Positions 26,053 through 35,469 of a stretch of 64,000 bases of DNA are shown piece by piece. Position numbers and translations under genes: made by a program. Each line of letters starts with the position of its first letter. Positions within the stretch are counted from its first letter, which is position 1. Origin of the DNA: Planctomycetaceae bacterium (lineage in GTDB: Bacteria; Planctomycetota; Planctomycetia; Pirellulales; Pirellulaceae); NCBI GenBank assembly GCA_020638995.1, contig JACKHM010000001.1, forward strand, positions 1,984,001 through 2,048,000. The letters run 5' to 3'. Under the pieces are notes generated by a model, which saw only the letters and a list, made by a program, of their open reading frames with translations, was not told the DNA's origin and did no database searches.

Positions 26053-28197
26053 TTGGCGACGCGCAGCATGAAGACACGGAGCTCGGAGGCCAAAGTGGGC
26101 GGCATCACGGCAACTTCCGAGAACGGCTCGGCGTCCGAGGAGGGAGTTTCGAAGAACGGCGCCGCGCGCAACGGTTCGCCGAAGCGCAAAGCGGTTACCG
26201 CCGAGTCGATGGCGGCCAGCCAGCGGGATATCTCGGTTAGTGAGTTTTTTGCCAAGAACCGGCATCTCTTGGGCTTTGACAATCCACGCAAAGCGCTTCT
26301 GACCACAGTGAAAGAAGCCGTTGACAACTCGCTCGACGCTTGCGAAGAAGCTTCGATCCTGCCCGAAATTTGGGTGCACATCGAGTCCACGGGCAACAAC
26401 CGCTACAAAATTGGCATTCAAGACAACGGCCCCGGAATCATGAAGAAACAGATTCCACTGATCTTTGGCAAGCTGCTCTATGGGTCAAAGTTTCATCGCC
26501 TGAGAATGAGCCGCGGCCAGCAAGGCATTGGGATCAGCGCGGCGGGAATGTATGGAATGCTCACGACTGGCAAGCCCGTCAAGATCATCTCGAAGATTTC
26601 GATCCGAAAGCCTTCGCATTACTACGAGCTTCAAATCGATACCAAGAAGAATCGTCCTGAGATATTGAATGGCAAAGGAGATGGCGAAGATATCCCGCCA
26701 GGCGAGAAAGGGCATAACTATCTCGATAAGCATGGAATCGAATGGGTCACCCACTATGACGCTCCGGAAGGCGAGAAGGCCGACGAAGTTCGCAGCGGAA
26801 CGCGAGTGACAATCGAACTCGAGGGCCGGTTCCATCGAGGGCGAGGCAGCGTCGATGAATATCTTGAACAAACCGCCATCGCGAACCCACACGTGACACT
26901 TCATTACGAAGATCCCGAGGGCAATAAGAAGACTTATCCACGTTCTACCGACAAGCTGCCCGACGAACCGAAAGAGATTAAACCGCATCCGTACGGTGTC
27001 GAGCTTGGCCGATTGGTTAGCATGCTGAAGGAGTCACAGGCGACGACGTTGTCTGCCTTTCTCACAACATCGTTTTCACGAGTTACTAACGCGGTCGCGC
27101 GGCGAGTTTGTGAAGAAGCGAAACTCAGCACACGCGCATCAACCACGCGGATCGGTCGACAACAGGCGGACGCTCTCTATCAGGCAATTCAGAATACCAA
27201 GATCAGCAACCCTTCGACGGATTGCATTTCGCCGATCGGCGAAGAGTGCCTGCTGAAAGGTCTATACACGGTTGTGCCCGGCGAGTTTTACGTTGCGGCG
27301 ACGCGTCCGCCTTCCGTTTACCGCGGGAATCCGTTTCAGATTGAAGTTGCCTTGGCGTTCGGAGCCGCCAACGAAGCCAAAAAGGTTACGCGCGAAACAC
27401 TTGTCCAACTATTAAACGAGAGCGATGCACGCACGCTTCGTCAGTTCATTGTCACCACATTTGACGGTCTGGGTCCGGATTCGGCCGATCGAATCCTAAA
27501 GGCCGCCGAGATGGGCACGCGTCAGTCGCCTGGCAAGCTAAAACCGAAAGACATCGACCGCTTGCATGATGCCATGCGGAACGTGAATCTCAGCGAAGGC
27601 CAGTCGATGCAGGTGCTGCGATACGCCAATCGCGTACCGCTTCAATTCCAACCCGCAGGGTGTGCGATTACCCAATCGGTCATCAACACCAACTGGCGGC
27701 CTTACGGATTGAGCCAGTCGCGTGGCTCACTGCCTAGCGGCCCCGTGACGATCATGGTTCACATGGCGAGCGTGTGGGTTCCATTTACGAGTGAATCTAA
27801 AGAAGCGGTGGCCTCGTATCCCGAAATCCAAAAGGAGCTTCGATTGGCGTTCCAAACGGTGGGCCGCAAACTTGGGATGTATCTGAATCGACGCAAAAAG
27901 GTCAAGCAAGAGGGAGAACGCCGCAACGTGTTCTTGCGGTATCTCGGCGAAGTCGCGACCGCAGTCAGCGATATCAACGAATCCGATCGTGATGGACTCT
28001 ACGAACAACTGCTAAAGGTTGCTCAGCGGAAGACTGCCGAAGCGGATGCCAAATTCGACAAACGCGGTCGGCGCGTTGAAGAGGATAGCGATTTCGGCGA
28101 CAACGTCATCATCGTCGAACAGGAATCGAACGACTCAATTTCCAATGACGAATCGGGTGACGCGATTCCCGTCAAGTCGCAACGCACATTTCTGTAA
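26053..28197 (+). CDS. top6B: DNA topoisomerase VI subunit B
   Basis: 714 residues from a TTG at 26053, preceded by GGAGG at the right distance; GTG 26035 and ATG 26068 are alternatives. It is the ATPase subunit of a type IIB topoisomerase, which passes one duplex through another. The GHKL ATPase shows EAVDNSLDACEEA (Asn Mg ligand), IQDNGPGI and GQQGIGISAAGMYG (ATP lid). An H2TH-like segment (TFDGLGPDSADRILKAAE) and a transducer domain follow; the conserved Lys region is near GLSQSRGSLPSGP. Residues 15-60 are a low-complexity Ser/Lys/Ala tail not found in archaeal enzymes. Forms an operon with top6A 23 nt downstream. Bacterial topo VI is uncommon, but I recall it in planctomycetes. Confidence 0.93.
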   Translation: MATRSMKTRSSEAKVGGITATSENGSASEEGVSKNGAARNGSPKRKAVTAESMAASQRDISVSEFFAKNRHLLGFDNPRKALLTTVKEAVDNSLDACEEASILPEIWVHIESTGNNRYKIGIQDNGPGIMKKQIPLIFGKLLYGSKFHRLRMSRGQQGIGISAAGMYGMLTTGKPVKIISKISIRKPSHYYELQIDTKKNRPEILNGKGDGEDIPPGEKGHNYLDKHGIEWVTHYDAPEGEKADEVRSGTRVTIELEGRFHRGRGSVDEYLEQTAIANPHVTLHYEDPEGNKKTYPRSTDKLPDEPKEIKPHPYGVELGRLVSMLKESQATTLSAFLTTSFSRVTNAVARRVCEEAKLSTRASTTRIGRQQADALYQAIQNTKISNPSTDCISPIGEECLLKGLYTVVPGEFYVAATRPPSVYRGNPFQIEVALAFGAANEAKKVTRETLVQLLNESDARTLRQFIVTTFDGLGPDSADRILKAAEMGTRQSPGKLKPKDIDRLHDAMRNVNLSEGQSMQVLRYANRVPLQFQPAGCAITQSVINTNWRPYGLSQSRGSLPSGPVTIMVHMASVWVPFTSESKEAVASYPEIQKELRLAFQTVGRKLGMYLNRRKKVKQEGERRNVFLRYLGEVATAVSDINESDRDGLYEQLLKVAQRKTAEADAKFDKRGRRVEEDSDFGDNVIIVEQESNDSISNDESGDAIPVKSQRTFL

Positions 28198-28220
28198 CTG
28201 ACCTCGCTCCGGATATCAGC

Positions 28221-29372
28221 ATGGCCAAGAAGGCTCGTCGTACTGTCGCCGCCACCAACGGCAAGAAGCCTAAGTTAACCACCGCCGACATGAAGACGTT
28301 GCGCTCGATTCGCGCCATGGCAGACGGCGTCGTCAAAATGGCAGAACGCAGCCGCGCTCCGCATCTTGAAGTGCCATCACGTTCTCTCTCAAACGTGAAG
28401 TACAACAAGTCGAAAAAGTTTATCGAGATGGGAAGCGGCAAGAACAAGCGTGAGCTCTTTAATTTGTCGCAGGCCAAGAGCTATATGCAGACGATGCTCG
28501 TCGGATCGGGGTGCAAGCAGTTGATCGAACAGGGTAAGACGACGAGCATTCGTGGTATGTACTACCTGCTCAAGCATACCATTGCCGGCGCGAAGGAAGA
28601 AACATTCGATTCACAAGGCGATTGCGATCCGATCATCGAGGATCTGGAAGTCACCTTGGACTCACTTCGCGAGGAACTGCATCTGTATGCCTCGAATCGT
28701 GGGAATATGATGGGAGATCTAACGCTCAACGATTCCGGCACGGAACTGAACTGTAGCCGCGTCGGACGCAACGGCTATAGCATTCCGTCTATCGTCGAAC
28801 CTAATGTTCTGGACTTTGTTTCACACAACTGTAAGTTCATCCTGCATGTCGAAAAAGACACCGTTTTCACCCGCTTTGTCGAAGACGAGTTTTGGAAGAA
28901 GCACAAGTGCTTGTTAACGCACGGCAGCGGCCAACCTCCTCGCGGCGTGCGGCGAATGCTCAATCGGCTGCACTCCGAATTAAAGCTGCCAATCTACTGC
29001 TTGCTCGACAACGATCCGTGGGGATACTACATCTACAGTGTGATCAAACAAGGATCGATCAATTTGGCTTACGAGTCGAAGCGAATGGCGATCCCGGATG
29101 CCAAGTTTATGGGACTTCGAAGCATCGATTTTGAACGCTGTGACCTGTCACCCAGCGTCACGATCAAGCTGAGCGATTCAGACATCAAGCGCGCCAACCA
29201 GATTCGCAAGTACCCGTGGTTCGAGCACAAGAAACCGTGGCAGAAAGAGATCGACACGATGCTCAAGAACGGGTTCAAGCTGGAAGTCGAAGCTCTCATC
29301 AGCAAAGACATCAGCTATGTGACGGAAGAGTACGTTCCCGCGCGACTGGCCGAGAGAGACTTTCTTGACTGA
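28221..29372 (+). CDS. top6A: DNA topoisomerase VI subunit A (Spo11-like)
   Basis: 383 residues. This subunit cleaves DNA through a tyrosine and is the bacterial/archaeal relative of meiotic Spo11. TSIRGMYYLLKH holds the catalytic residue; by the Spo11 pattern R-D-x-[FY]-Y it should be Tyr115. The Toprim domain follows with the metal Glu in HVEKDTVFTRF and Asp residues in LLDNDPWGYYIY. Basic residues fill the first 20 positions. It needs subunit B, encoded just upstream in the same operon, to act as an A2B2 enzyme. The stop is only 6 nt from a convergent gene. Cytoplasmic. Confidence 0.93.
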   Translation: MAKKARRTVAATNGKKPKLTTADMKTLRSIRAMADGVVKMAERSRAPHLEVPSRSLSNVKYNKSKKFIEMGSGKNKRELFNLSQAKSYMQTMLVGSGCKQLIEQGKTTSIRGMYYLLKHTIAGAKEETFDSQGDCDPIIEDLEVTLDSLREELHLYASNRGNMMGDLTLNDSGTELNCSRVGRNGYSIPSIVEPNVLDFVSHNCKFILHVEKDTVFTRFVEDEFWKKHKCLLTHGSGQPPRGVRRMLNRLHSELKLPIYCLLDNDPWGYYIYSVIKQGSINLAYESKRMAIPDAKFMGLRSIDFERCDLSPSVTIKLSDSDIKRANQIRKYPWFEHKKPWQKEIDTMLKNGFKLEVEALISKDISYVTEEYVPARLAERDFLD

Positions 29373-29378
29373 CCGGGG

Positions 29379-29936
29379 TCAATATCGCCATCGTCGTAGA
29401 ACTAGCGTGTCGGCGTCGAGACTCTTCAGTCGCTGGAAGTAGCCCGTCGGCACGTTGATCCAAAAATCGAACACGTCATCCTGCCGAAATAGCTTGCCAT
29501 TCGATGCACCAATCGAAATGCGATCGGAATAGTTCACGAGCGTCGCGATGATTTCAAATTTTGAATCATTGATGGTTTGGTAGAACCGAGCGTCGCGATA
29601 CTCGCGTAACATTGCTTCAACGTGTCGGCATGTGACGGTCCTTCTAACGCGAATGGTCCAGACAATCGCTTCGTCCCCGGTGCCACGCGTTCGGAAGTCC
29701 ACGCTCTGAACCGCGAAGTAGCCCTCCCTCTCGATGTCCAGGATATTCGTACGAATATCGGACAGCGGTTTCGACAAGTAGCTGATGTCGCGAGGCTTCT
29801 CAGGCTCAGGCAACTTTTTCTTCTGTCTCTCGGATTTCACAGGAACGTCAGCTTCCGCGGGATCCTGTGCCGGGAGAGTCGCACAAACCAATACAACAAA
29901 GATTGCCGACAGGAATCTTAATGAGTTAAGCGCCAT
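29379..29936 (-). CDS. secreted protein of unknown function
   Basis: 185 residues from the ATG at 29936 (a TTG lies just before). Residues 1-24 are a signal peptide (SLRFLSAIFVVLVCATLPAQ). A Lys/Glu/Pro-rich linker (KSERQKKKLPEPEKPRD) leads to a mixed alpha/beta domain of about 125 residues, VWTIRVRRTVTCRHVEAML to DFWINVPTGYFQRLKSL. No family recognised. It faces the topoisomerase VI operon tail to tail and shows no functional link to it. Confidence 0.65.
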   Translation of the reverse strand: MALNSLRFLSAIFVVLVCATLPAQDPAEADVPVKSERQKKKLPEPEKPRDISYLSKPLSDIRTNILDIEREGYFAVQSVDFRTRGTGDEAIVWTIRVRRTVTCRHVEAMLREYRDARFYQTINDSKFEIIATLVNYSDRISIGASNGKLFRQDDVFDFWINVPTGYFQRLKSLDADTLVLRRWRY

Positions 29937-30153
29937 CAACTAATTAACTCCACGCTATCGTGACCTTCAGAGTCACTCGATATCAATCAACGAGCTCGTT
30001 GGCATTCCAGCAAAGTTCCAGCGACCATCAGGGACGCTTTGTCACATCGGCGCAATAGCACCGTATCGGTTGGCACCCTGAACGTCCTATGATAAGCACA
30101 ACAGCGGATCGGTTACCAATGTGACAATTTAAAAGGCCTGTCGCGGGCCGTTT

Positions 30154-33100
30154 CTACAAAGGACTCAACCGTATGCTTCGGAGATCAAGCAGATGCGATC
30201 GGATGTTGCCGTCGGAACGGAAAACCAATTCCGAAGGCCCCTCCGGCAAGTCGATCTCGCCGACATTGAACATTCGGAAGTTATCCCAATTCCCAGTCCC
30301 TTCGACGACTCCGCCGAGTGTTTCCTGACCCACCGAAAGTCGCCAGCGGTTTCCCGAGGTGCGATCGTCACACGCATACTCGATCGATACACGATATTTG
30401 CCTGCCTCGGGAACGTCCAGCGCCCAGACTGCATGGTCTTCGATGTTGCCCCAGTAGCCGAGATTTCGGTGTTTCTCCTCGTAAACTAGCATTGGCCCAT
30501 AGATTCTGGCATGCATTGCGAAACAGCGAATCGACCCATCGTCACGTGTCGGGGCAACTTGTGGGTGGTTGCCGGTAAAGTGTTTGGGAACGGCTGAGAT
30601 GCTGCGCGCATAAGCAATCACATCGGCGACGGCTTGTGGCGGCAACTCTTTCTCTAGACCTTCCGGCATCAACGACTTGCCGGTGCTGAGCAGCTCTTCC
30701 AGGTCGGTTCGCAAGATCGTCTGTTCCTTGGCATCTGCGCCGGTGAGCGTGATACTGTTTCCCGTTTCGTTGGTGATCATACCCGTGAATTGACGCCCGT
30801 CATTAGTCAGGGCGATGTAGTTGCGAAACTTGTCTTCGACCGCACGATTGGGGTCGAGAATCGCAACCAGTATTGCCGCCGGTGACTTATCGGTCAGTGC
30901 CGTTAGATCCGGACCAACGTGCTTACCAATATCCTGCAAGCGATGACAGGTTGCACAACTCTTGGTGAAGATCATTTTGCCACGTCCCGCATCTCCGGCG
31001 AGTTGAGGCACGAGCATGTATTCGGCGAGAACTTTTGCGCGGCTCGTCTCCGACACACTCCCAAGCAAGTTCGCGGCGAGTTGCTGAATCGTCGCGTCGG
31101 GATGAGTTAGAAGTTGTTGTCTCAGCCTCGCATCGACTTCACTTGCCATGACGCGCTTCGACTCGATCGCCGCCAGCAGTGCGCGTGTCCATTGTGTACG
31201 AGCCAACAAGCGGTCAAGGATCTGCGCGCGAAGCGTAGGCAATCGTGATTGCCAATTCGTCAGCAGGTAGTCAGGAGTCTCTGGCAGATTGCGCGCGGTC
31301 ATTGCTCGAACCGCAGCCGCCTGTATCTCGGACGAGTTTCGCGACCCGAGCAACTCGGCGAGGAACTTAAGATCCTCTGCGCTCGTGGCAGAGACTCCGA
31401 GTAGTTCAATACACACCTCTCGCTCCGTCGAGGGCACCGCATGGTCGACCGCAATTCGGCGTGCCGCGATCAGTAATTCACGCAACTGCTCCGAAAGTCT
31501 GCCGTCGAGCAGTTTAGCACGGTCGACCTTGCGACGGTCTAGCGAATGCATAACGGTTGTCGTGGTCGCAAATTGCCAGCTCGAGTAACCGGTCGGAGAT
31601 TTCGTGAAAATCGACCGCAAGGCGTGCTGAAGTAATTCGGGCTTGCCGAATCCGATGGCGATCGACAGCAGATTCTCGACAAGTAAGTTCTGTGACGCTG
31701 CGGCGGGCAGAACAACGTCAATCGCAGCAGAAATATTGTCGGGGCGAATGCTGCTGAGCGCAGCGGCAACGATAAATGAGTCGTCCCGATTCGTCATTGC
31801 CAACCGCGCCAAATCGCCGCCACTGCGCGGGTCATTCCACTGGCCGAGCGTGTAAGCAGCTTGAAGCAGCACGGTTGCGTCACGATTTTCGGCCAACGCA
31901 CGGATCGCCTCAACGACCGATTCCGAAGAATTGATGTATTTTTCGGCAATTCGAATCGCGTGCCGACGAACGCCCGGATGATCGTCCTTCAAAAGCTGAG
32001 CGACCAGCGACTGCGACACTTCTCCCAACCCATCGAGCGTACACATCGCGTGCAGCCGAGTTGCAGGCCTTTCGGCATCGGTGGCCAATCTTTGAAGCGG
32101 CTCGATCGCGGAACTATCGTCTCGCCACAGTAACAATTGCTGTACTGTATCGCGCTGCCAACCGTTGGGGCTGTCGAGTGCTGCGACCAGCGACTTTGTA
32201 TCGAGTTGGTCAAGTCGCGTGAACGAACGCGGGCTTTGGTCGGTGGGTAAGACACGATAGATCCGACCCATCTCATGTCCCGATCTCAAGTCGAGTTTGT
32301 TTTGCCAGGCCGCAGGAATCCACTCGGGATGTTCGATCACCAGTCGATACATGTCGCAGAGCCAGAGCCCGCCATCTGGACCCGTTCGGACCATTGTCGG
32401 TCGAAACCAATTGTCGGAGGATGCCAAGAACTCGGATTCTAGTTCGTCCTCCGCTCGTTGGCTCGCAAATGTCGCTCCATTGGGCGTGACGATCTCTCGA
32501 TGGACTAGGTTGTGAACAGGCTCGCAAATGAAAGCGTGACAGGTCATTTCGTGCTGAGCGTGGCCGAAGAGTAGCTCATCGCGATAAATCATCGGGCTGC
32601 ACGCCGACGTAAATCGATCCGCCTTGTCGAAATCATTGAAACGCGTCAAGGTGCGACTGGTCGGAAACACCGGCGACGCGCCGGGCTGATTCGACGTGTG
32701 ATGATGACTTGCGGGAGACGCGTAGTACGGATTGCGTCTCTGGTAGTGATCGTCTAGCACATAGTGCCACATGGGATTGCTGTTGTTGCCACCGAACCAA
32801 TTGCCCCAGTCATCGCAGTTGCGACCGAATTGCGTTTGTCCCGAAACGGTTTCGAGTTCGCCCGTATCGGGGCGAATCCGCAGATCCCGCCCCCGAATGT
32901 CGACCGATTGACCGGTCTTCAGCGACTCGATCGTCCCACCACTATCGCCATTGGCCATGTATAGCCAATTATCAATGCCCCATCGCAGTCCGTTTGCTCG
33001 GTGCTGTTGATTTCCCTCGTTGAAGCCACGGAAGAGCACTTCGCGCTTGTCTGCAATCCCATCACCATCGGTGTCCTCGGCAAAAATAACTTCGGGTACT

Positions 33101-34965
33101 GTACTCACCAGAACCCCATTTCTCCAGGCTTTTACGCCGTTCGGGAACGGGACATTGTCCAGGAATACCGTTGAACGCTCGTACTTGCCGTCGCCATCTT
33201 CATCGATCAATCGTCTGATCCTTCCGCCGGGTTCGCCGATCGGATCTCCTTGCTTGTTCCACGTCGCTCCGTTCGGATAATCACCCATCTCAGCGACCCA
33301 CAATGTTCCGTCCGGCCCCCAATCGAACGCAACGGGATCAGCCACGAGCGGCTCGCTGGCGACGAGTTCGACTTTCCTGCCCGGCCGCACGCGGATCGCT
33401 TCAAGGGAGGCTTCCGGCGACTTCGGTCCCGGCAGCACGCCTTTCTCTTCCTGTTGTTTGCGATAATCTTTGAGCATGTCGTCGAACGACAATCGATCGA
33501 CCAAGTCCGGCAAGCGGTTCGTGTCTTCGTTCTGCACCCACATCGACCTCGAATGGAACCAAGCCCCATTATCAGTTCCATCAGGTCGAACAATCATTGG
33601 AATCACGGGACCGGTACCACCCTCTTTCCCGCGAGTGCCTTCGATGACCTTTATCGTCCAGGCTTCGACTTCGTTGTTCCAGAGATGCAGTGAATAGCGT
33701 TCACCATTCGAGAAGATGATGTCGTCAAAGCCATCTTCATCGACATCTACGAAGCGCAGGCCTGAAGCTACCAGTTCTTTGACATCGCCACCGCGAAACC
33801 CGAAATCTTGGGGCAGTCGCTCCACGAAATGCTGCATCGACTGGGGAACCCCAACCAGCGATTGTTGGGCGACTTCGAGTTTCCCGTCGCGATCAAGGTC
33901 GACAAGGCTAACATCGCTCCGACTGCCATCAGCATTGCGAAGCGGTTGACCTTGCAGAAGATGCTCGTTGATTCGATCAATTGCTTCCCGAAACGTCAGG
34001 AATTTGACCTTTCTCCCGTGCTTTGCTACCGCGTGATCGATTAGTTCGACAATCTGGTCACTCCGAATCCAGCCGTGAGGATGAAAGACGAGATTGAAGG
34101 TGCCCTGCTTGATGACGACCGCATCGAGCGCGGCTTTCATGTCATCGACCGTTTGCGGATTGTTCGGCTGTTGAATGTTTTGAGCTTCCCAGTCGCTGGG
34201 GACGATGCAAGGGAATTCCCAGCACGCGCCGCCGATGATGTAGGGATACGGATAGTCTTCGATCGTGTTGACGAACGATTTGAAAGGCAAATACTTACGA
34301 AAGCGTTCGTTGCCGTCGGCGTCGAGTACAAGCTCGCGCGGCAGGCTTTGGTCTTTCGATGTCGTGATGTTGAACACGGACGAATCGATTTGCAGATAGT
34401 TCCCCTGCTCGGTCGACTTATTGAAAATCTCTGCCCAGAAGCGAGGACTTGGCGTATTGAGGGAATCACAACACGGCATCCGGAATGCGACCGGTTTATT
34501 GCGGGGAATCTGATTCATCAGATCCACACAACGGTCGTACGTGCTTTTAGCTCTGTCAAAGTCTCCGCCTTGAAGCAACGGACAAGGATGATCGATCGTA
34601 TGGCATTCGATGCTCAAGCCTTCTTCGATCCATGTTTGCAACCGCGGATCGGTTGGATCAACCTTGCAAGTCATGATGCTGACCGGTGCCCGGCCATCGA
34701 TCTGTTTCAGCCGCGTTAAGATCGGTCGAAGATACGCTTCGTATTTGGCCGTATCACGCATATCGTCGATCGCCAGAACAACAACGGCTTCGACACCCTC
34801 TTCCCCCACCCACTGAGGCGTCGTGAGCTTTGGAAAGTCGCGGTGAACATAGTAGGGATTGCAGAGTTCTCCGGGGAATGTAAGCCGATTCGCGTCAACT
34901 GCAAGAACTTGCTGATTTGCAGTGTAGACCAAGACCGCGATGAGCAAAGGCCGAAGTTGACGCAC
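30154..34965 (-). CDS. multidomain secreted protein: polysaccharide-deacetylase-like, PVC dehydrogenase, HEAT repeats, cytochrome c and CBM-like domain
   Basis: 1603 residues from a GTG at 34965, which starts a signal peptide (VRQLRPLLIAVLVYTA) and has AAGGG upstream; the frame continues to another GTG at 35016. In order: a NodB-like deacetylase fold (about 40-340; EAVVVLAIDDMRD, IECHTIDHPCPL, NLVFHPHGW); an FG-GAP-like stretch (about 355-460; DVSLVDLDRDGKLEV, VDEDGFDDIIF); the PVC-type membrane-bound dehydrogenase propeller (about 540-960; DPVAFDWGPDGTLWVAEMGD, DGDGKYERS); HEAT-like repeats (about 980-1300); a single-haem domain with CATCH near residue 1337 and DPNRAVEDKFRNY; and a C-terminal jelly-roll (about 1485-1600). 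Probably oxidises a carbohydrate-derived substrate in the periplasm and passes electrons to the haem. The deacetylase part keeps paired Asp and His but activity is unproven. Confidence 0.82.
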   Translation of the reverse strand: MRQLRPLLIAVLVYTANQQVLAVDANRLTFPGELCNPYYVHRDFPKLTTPQWVGEEGVEAVVVLAIDDMRDTAKYEAYLRPILTRLKQIDGRAPVSIMTCKVDPTDPRLQTWIEEGLSIECHTIDHPCPLLQGGDFDRAKSTYDRCVDLMNQIPRNKPVAFRMPCCDSLNTPSPRFWAEIFNKSTEQGNYLQIDSSVFNITTSKDQSLPRELVLDADGNERFRKYLPFKSFVNTIEDYPYPYIIGGACWEFPCIVPSDWEAQNIQQPNNPQTVDDMKAALDAVVIKQGTFNLVFHPHGWIRSDQIVELIDHAVAKHGRKVKFLTFREAIDRINEHLLQGQPLRNADGSRSDVSLVDLDRDGKLEVAQQSLVGVPQSMQHFVERLPQDFGFRGGDVKELVASGLRFVDVDEDGFDDIIFSNGERYSLHLWNNEVEAWTIKVIEGTRGKEGGTGPVIPMIVRPDGTDNGAWFHSRSMWVQNEDTNRLPDLVDRLSFDDMLKDYRKQQEEKGVLPGPKSPEASLEAIRVRPGRKVELVASEPLVADPVAFDWGPDGTLWVAEMGDYPNGATWNKQGDPIGEPGGRIRRLIDEDGDGKYERSTVFLDNVPFPNGVKAWRNGVLVSTVPEVIFAEDTDGDGIADKREVLFRGFNEGNQQHRANGLRWGIDNWLYMANGDSGGTIESLKTGQSVDIRGRDLRIRPDTGELETVSGQTQFGRNCDDWGNWFGGNNSNPMWHYVLDDHYQRRNPYYASPASHHHTSNQPGASPVFPTSRTLTRFNDFDKADRFTSACSPMIYRDELLFGHAQHEMTCHAFICEPVHNLVHREIVTPNGATFASQRAEDELESEFLASSDNWFRPTMVRTGPDGGLWLCDMYRLVIEHPEWIPAAWQNKLDLRSGHEMGRIYRVLPTDQSPRSFTRLDQLDTKSLVAALDSPNGWQRDTVQQLLLWRDDSSAIEPLQRLATDAERPATRLHAMCTLDGLGEVSQSLVAQLLKDDHPGVRRHAIRIAEKYINSSESVVEAIRALAENRDATVLLQAAYTLGQWNDPRSGGDLARLAMTNRDDSFIVAAALSSIRPDNISAAIDVVLPAAASQNLLVENLLSIAIGFGKPELLQHALRSIFTKSPTGYSSWQFATTTTVMHSLDRRKVDRAKLLDGRLSEQLRELLIAARRIAVDHAVPSTEREVCIELLGVSATSAEDLKFLAELLGSRNSSEIQAAAVRAMTARNLPETPDYLLTNWQSRLPTLRAQILDRLLARTQWTRALLAAIESKRVMASEVDARLRQQLLTHPDATIQQLAANLLGSVSETSRAKVLAEYMLVPQLAGDAGRGKMIFTKSCATCHRLQDIGKHVGPDLTALTDKSPAAILVAILDPNRAVEDKFRNYIALTNDGRQFTGMITNETGNSITLTGADAKEQTILRTDLEELLSTGKSLMPEGLEKELPPQAVADVIAYARSISAVPKHFTGNHPQVAPTRDDGSIRCFAMHARIYGPMLVYEEKHRNLGYWGNIEDHAVWALDVPEAGKYRVSIEYACDDRTSGNRWRLSVGQETLGGVVEGTGNWDNFRMFNVGEIDLPEGPSELVFRSDGNIRSHLLDLRSIRLSPL

Positions 34966-35469
34966 AGGTGTACCCTTCAGAATCGAGTGAACGAAACAAG
35001 CCTCATCGCAACTCACTTGGGATTATCTCAGAGCATTTGCAGCGTGTCCACGTGCAGCGACTCGACGCAGTTGAATTTCTAATCTAACCGCGAGTATTGC
35101 CCCGCAACGGAGTCGAACCACTAGGGTGTGAAACTCGCTGCACGGGAAGCTCGAATAAATCCGCAGCCCTAGTCGCGAGCATTTTCCGGAAGACTAATTA
35201 GTTGTGTTGGACCGGATTTGCAATCTGCTCACGCAACATCCATCGGGTGGGCGCATCAAGACGGAATACGGTTTTGCCAGCTGATTCATTGGGTTCCAAA
35301 TGCGATTACTGCCAACGTAACTCAGCAGAATGCCCTTAACGTGGGTTCGCCTTGGAGCGAAACACTTTGACACCCGAAATCTATACGCGTCTAGTCTTGT
35401 CCCTGGCAAAGCGATCAACCATGCTAAATCTATAAATGCTGAACTCGCTGGCGGGAACTCAGGTCTTTC
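34966..35469. other. intergenic region between divergent genes, no gene seen
   Basis: About 500 bases with promoters for the divergent flanking genes presumably inside. A segment at about 35103-35127 resembles, on the minus strand, the T-arm and 3' acceptor of a tRNA (GGTTCGACTCC, then GCGGGGCA), but no matching 5' half follows, so I do not call a tRNA. Confidence 0.4.

Noticed and set aside
35095..35165. A tRNA-like T-arm and acceptor end on the minus strand
   Set aside because: GGTTCGACTCC and GCGGGGCA look right, but no 5' acceptor strand, D-arm or anticodon arm can be built upstream. Too little to call even a remnant.
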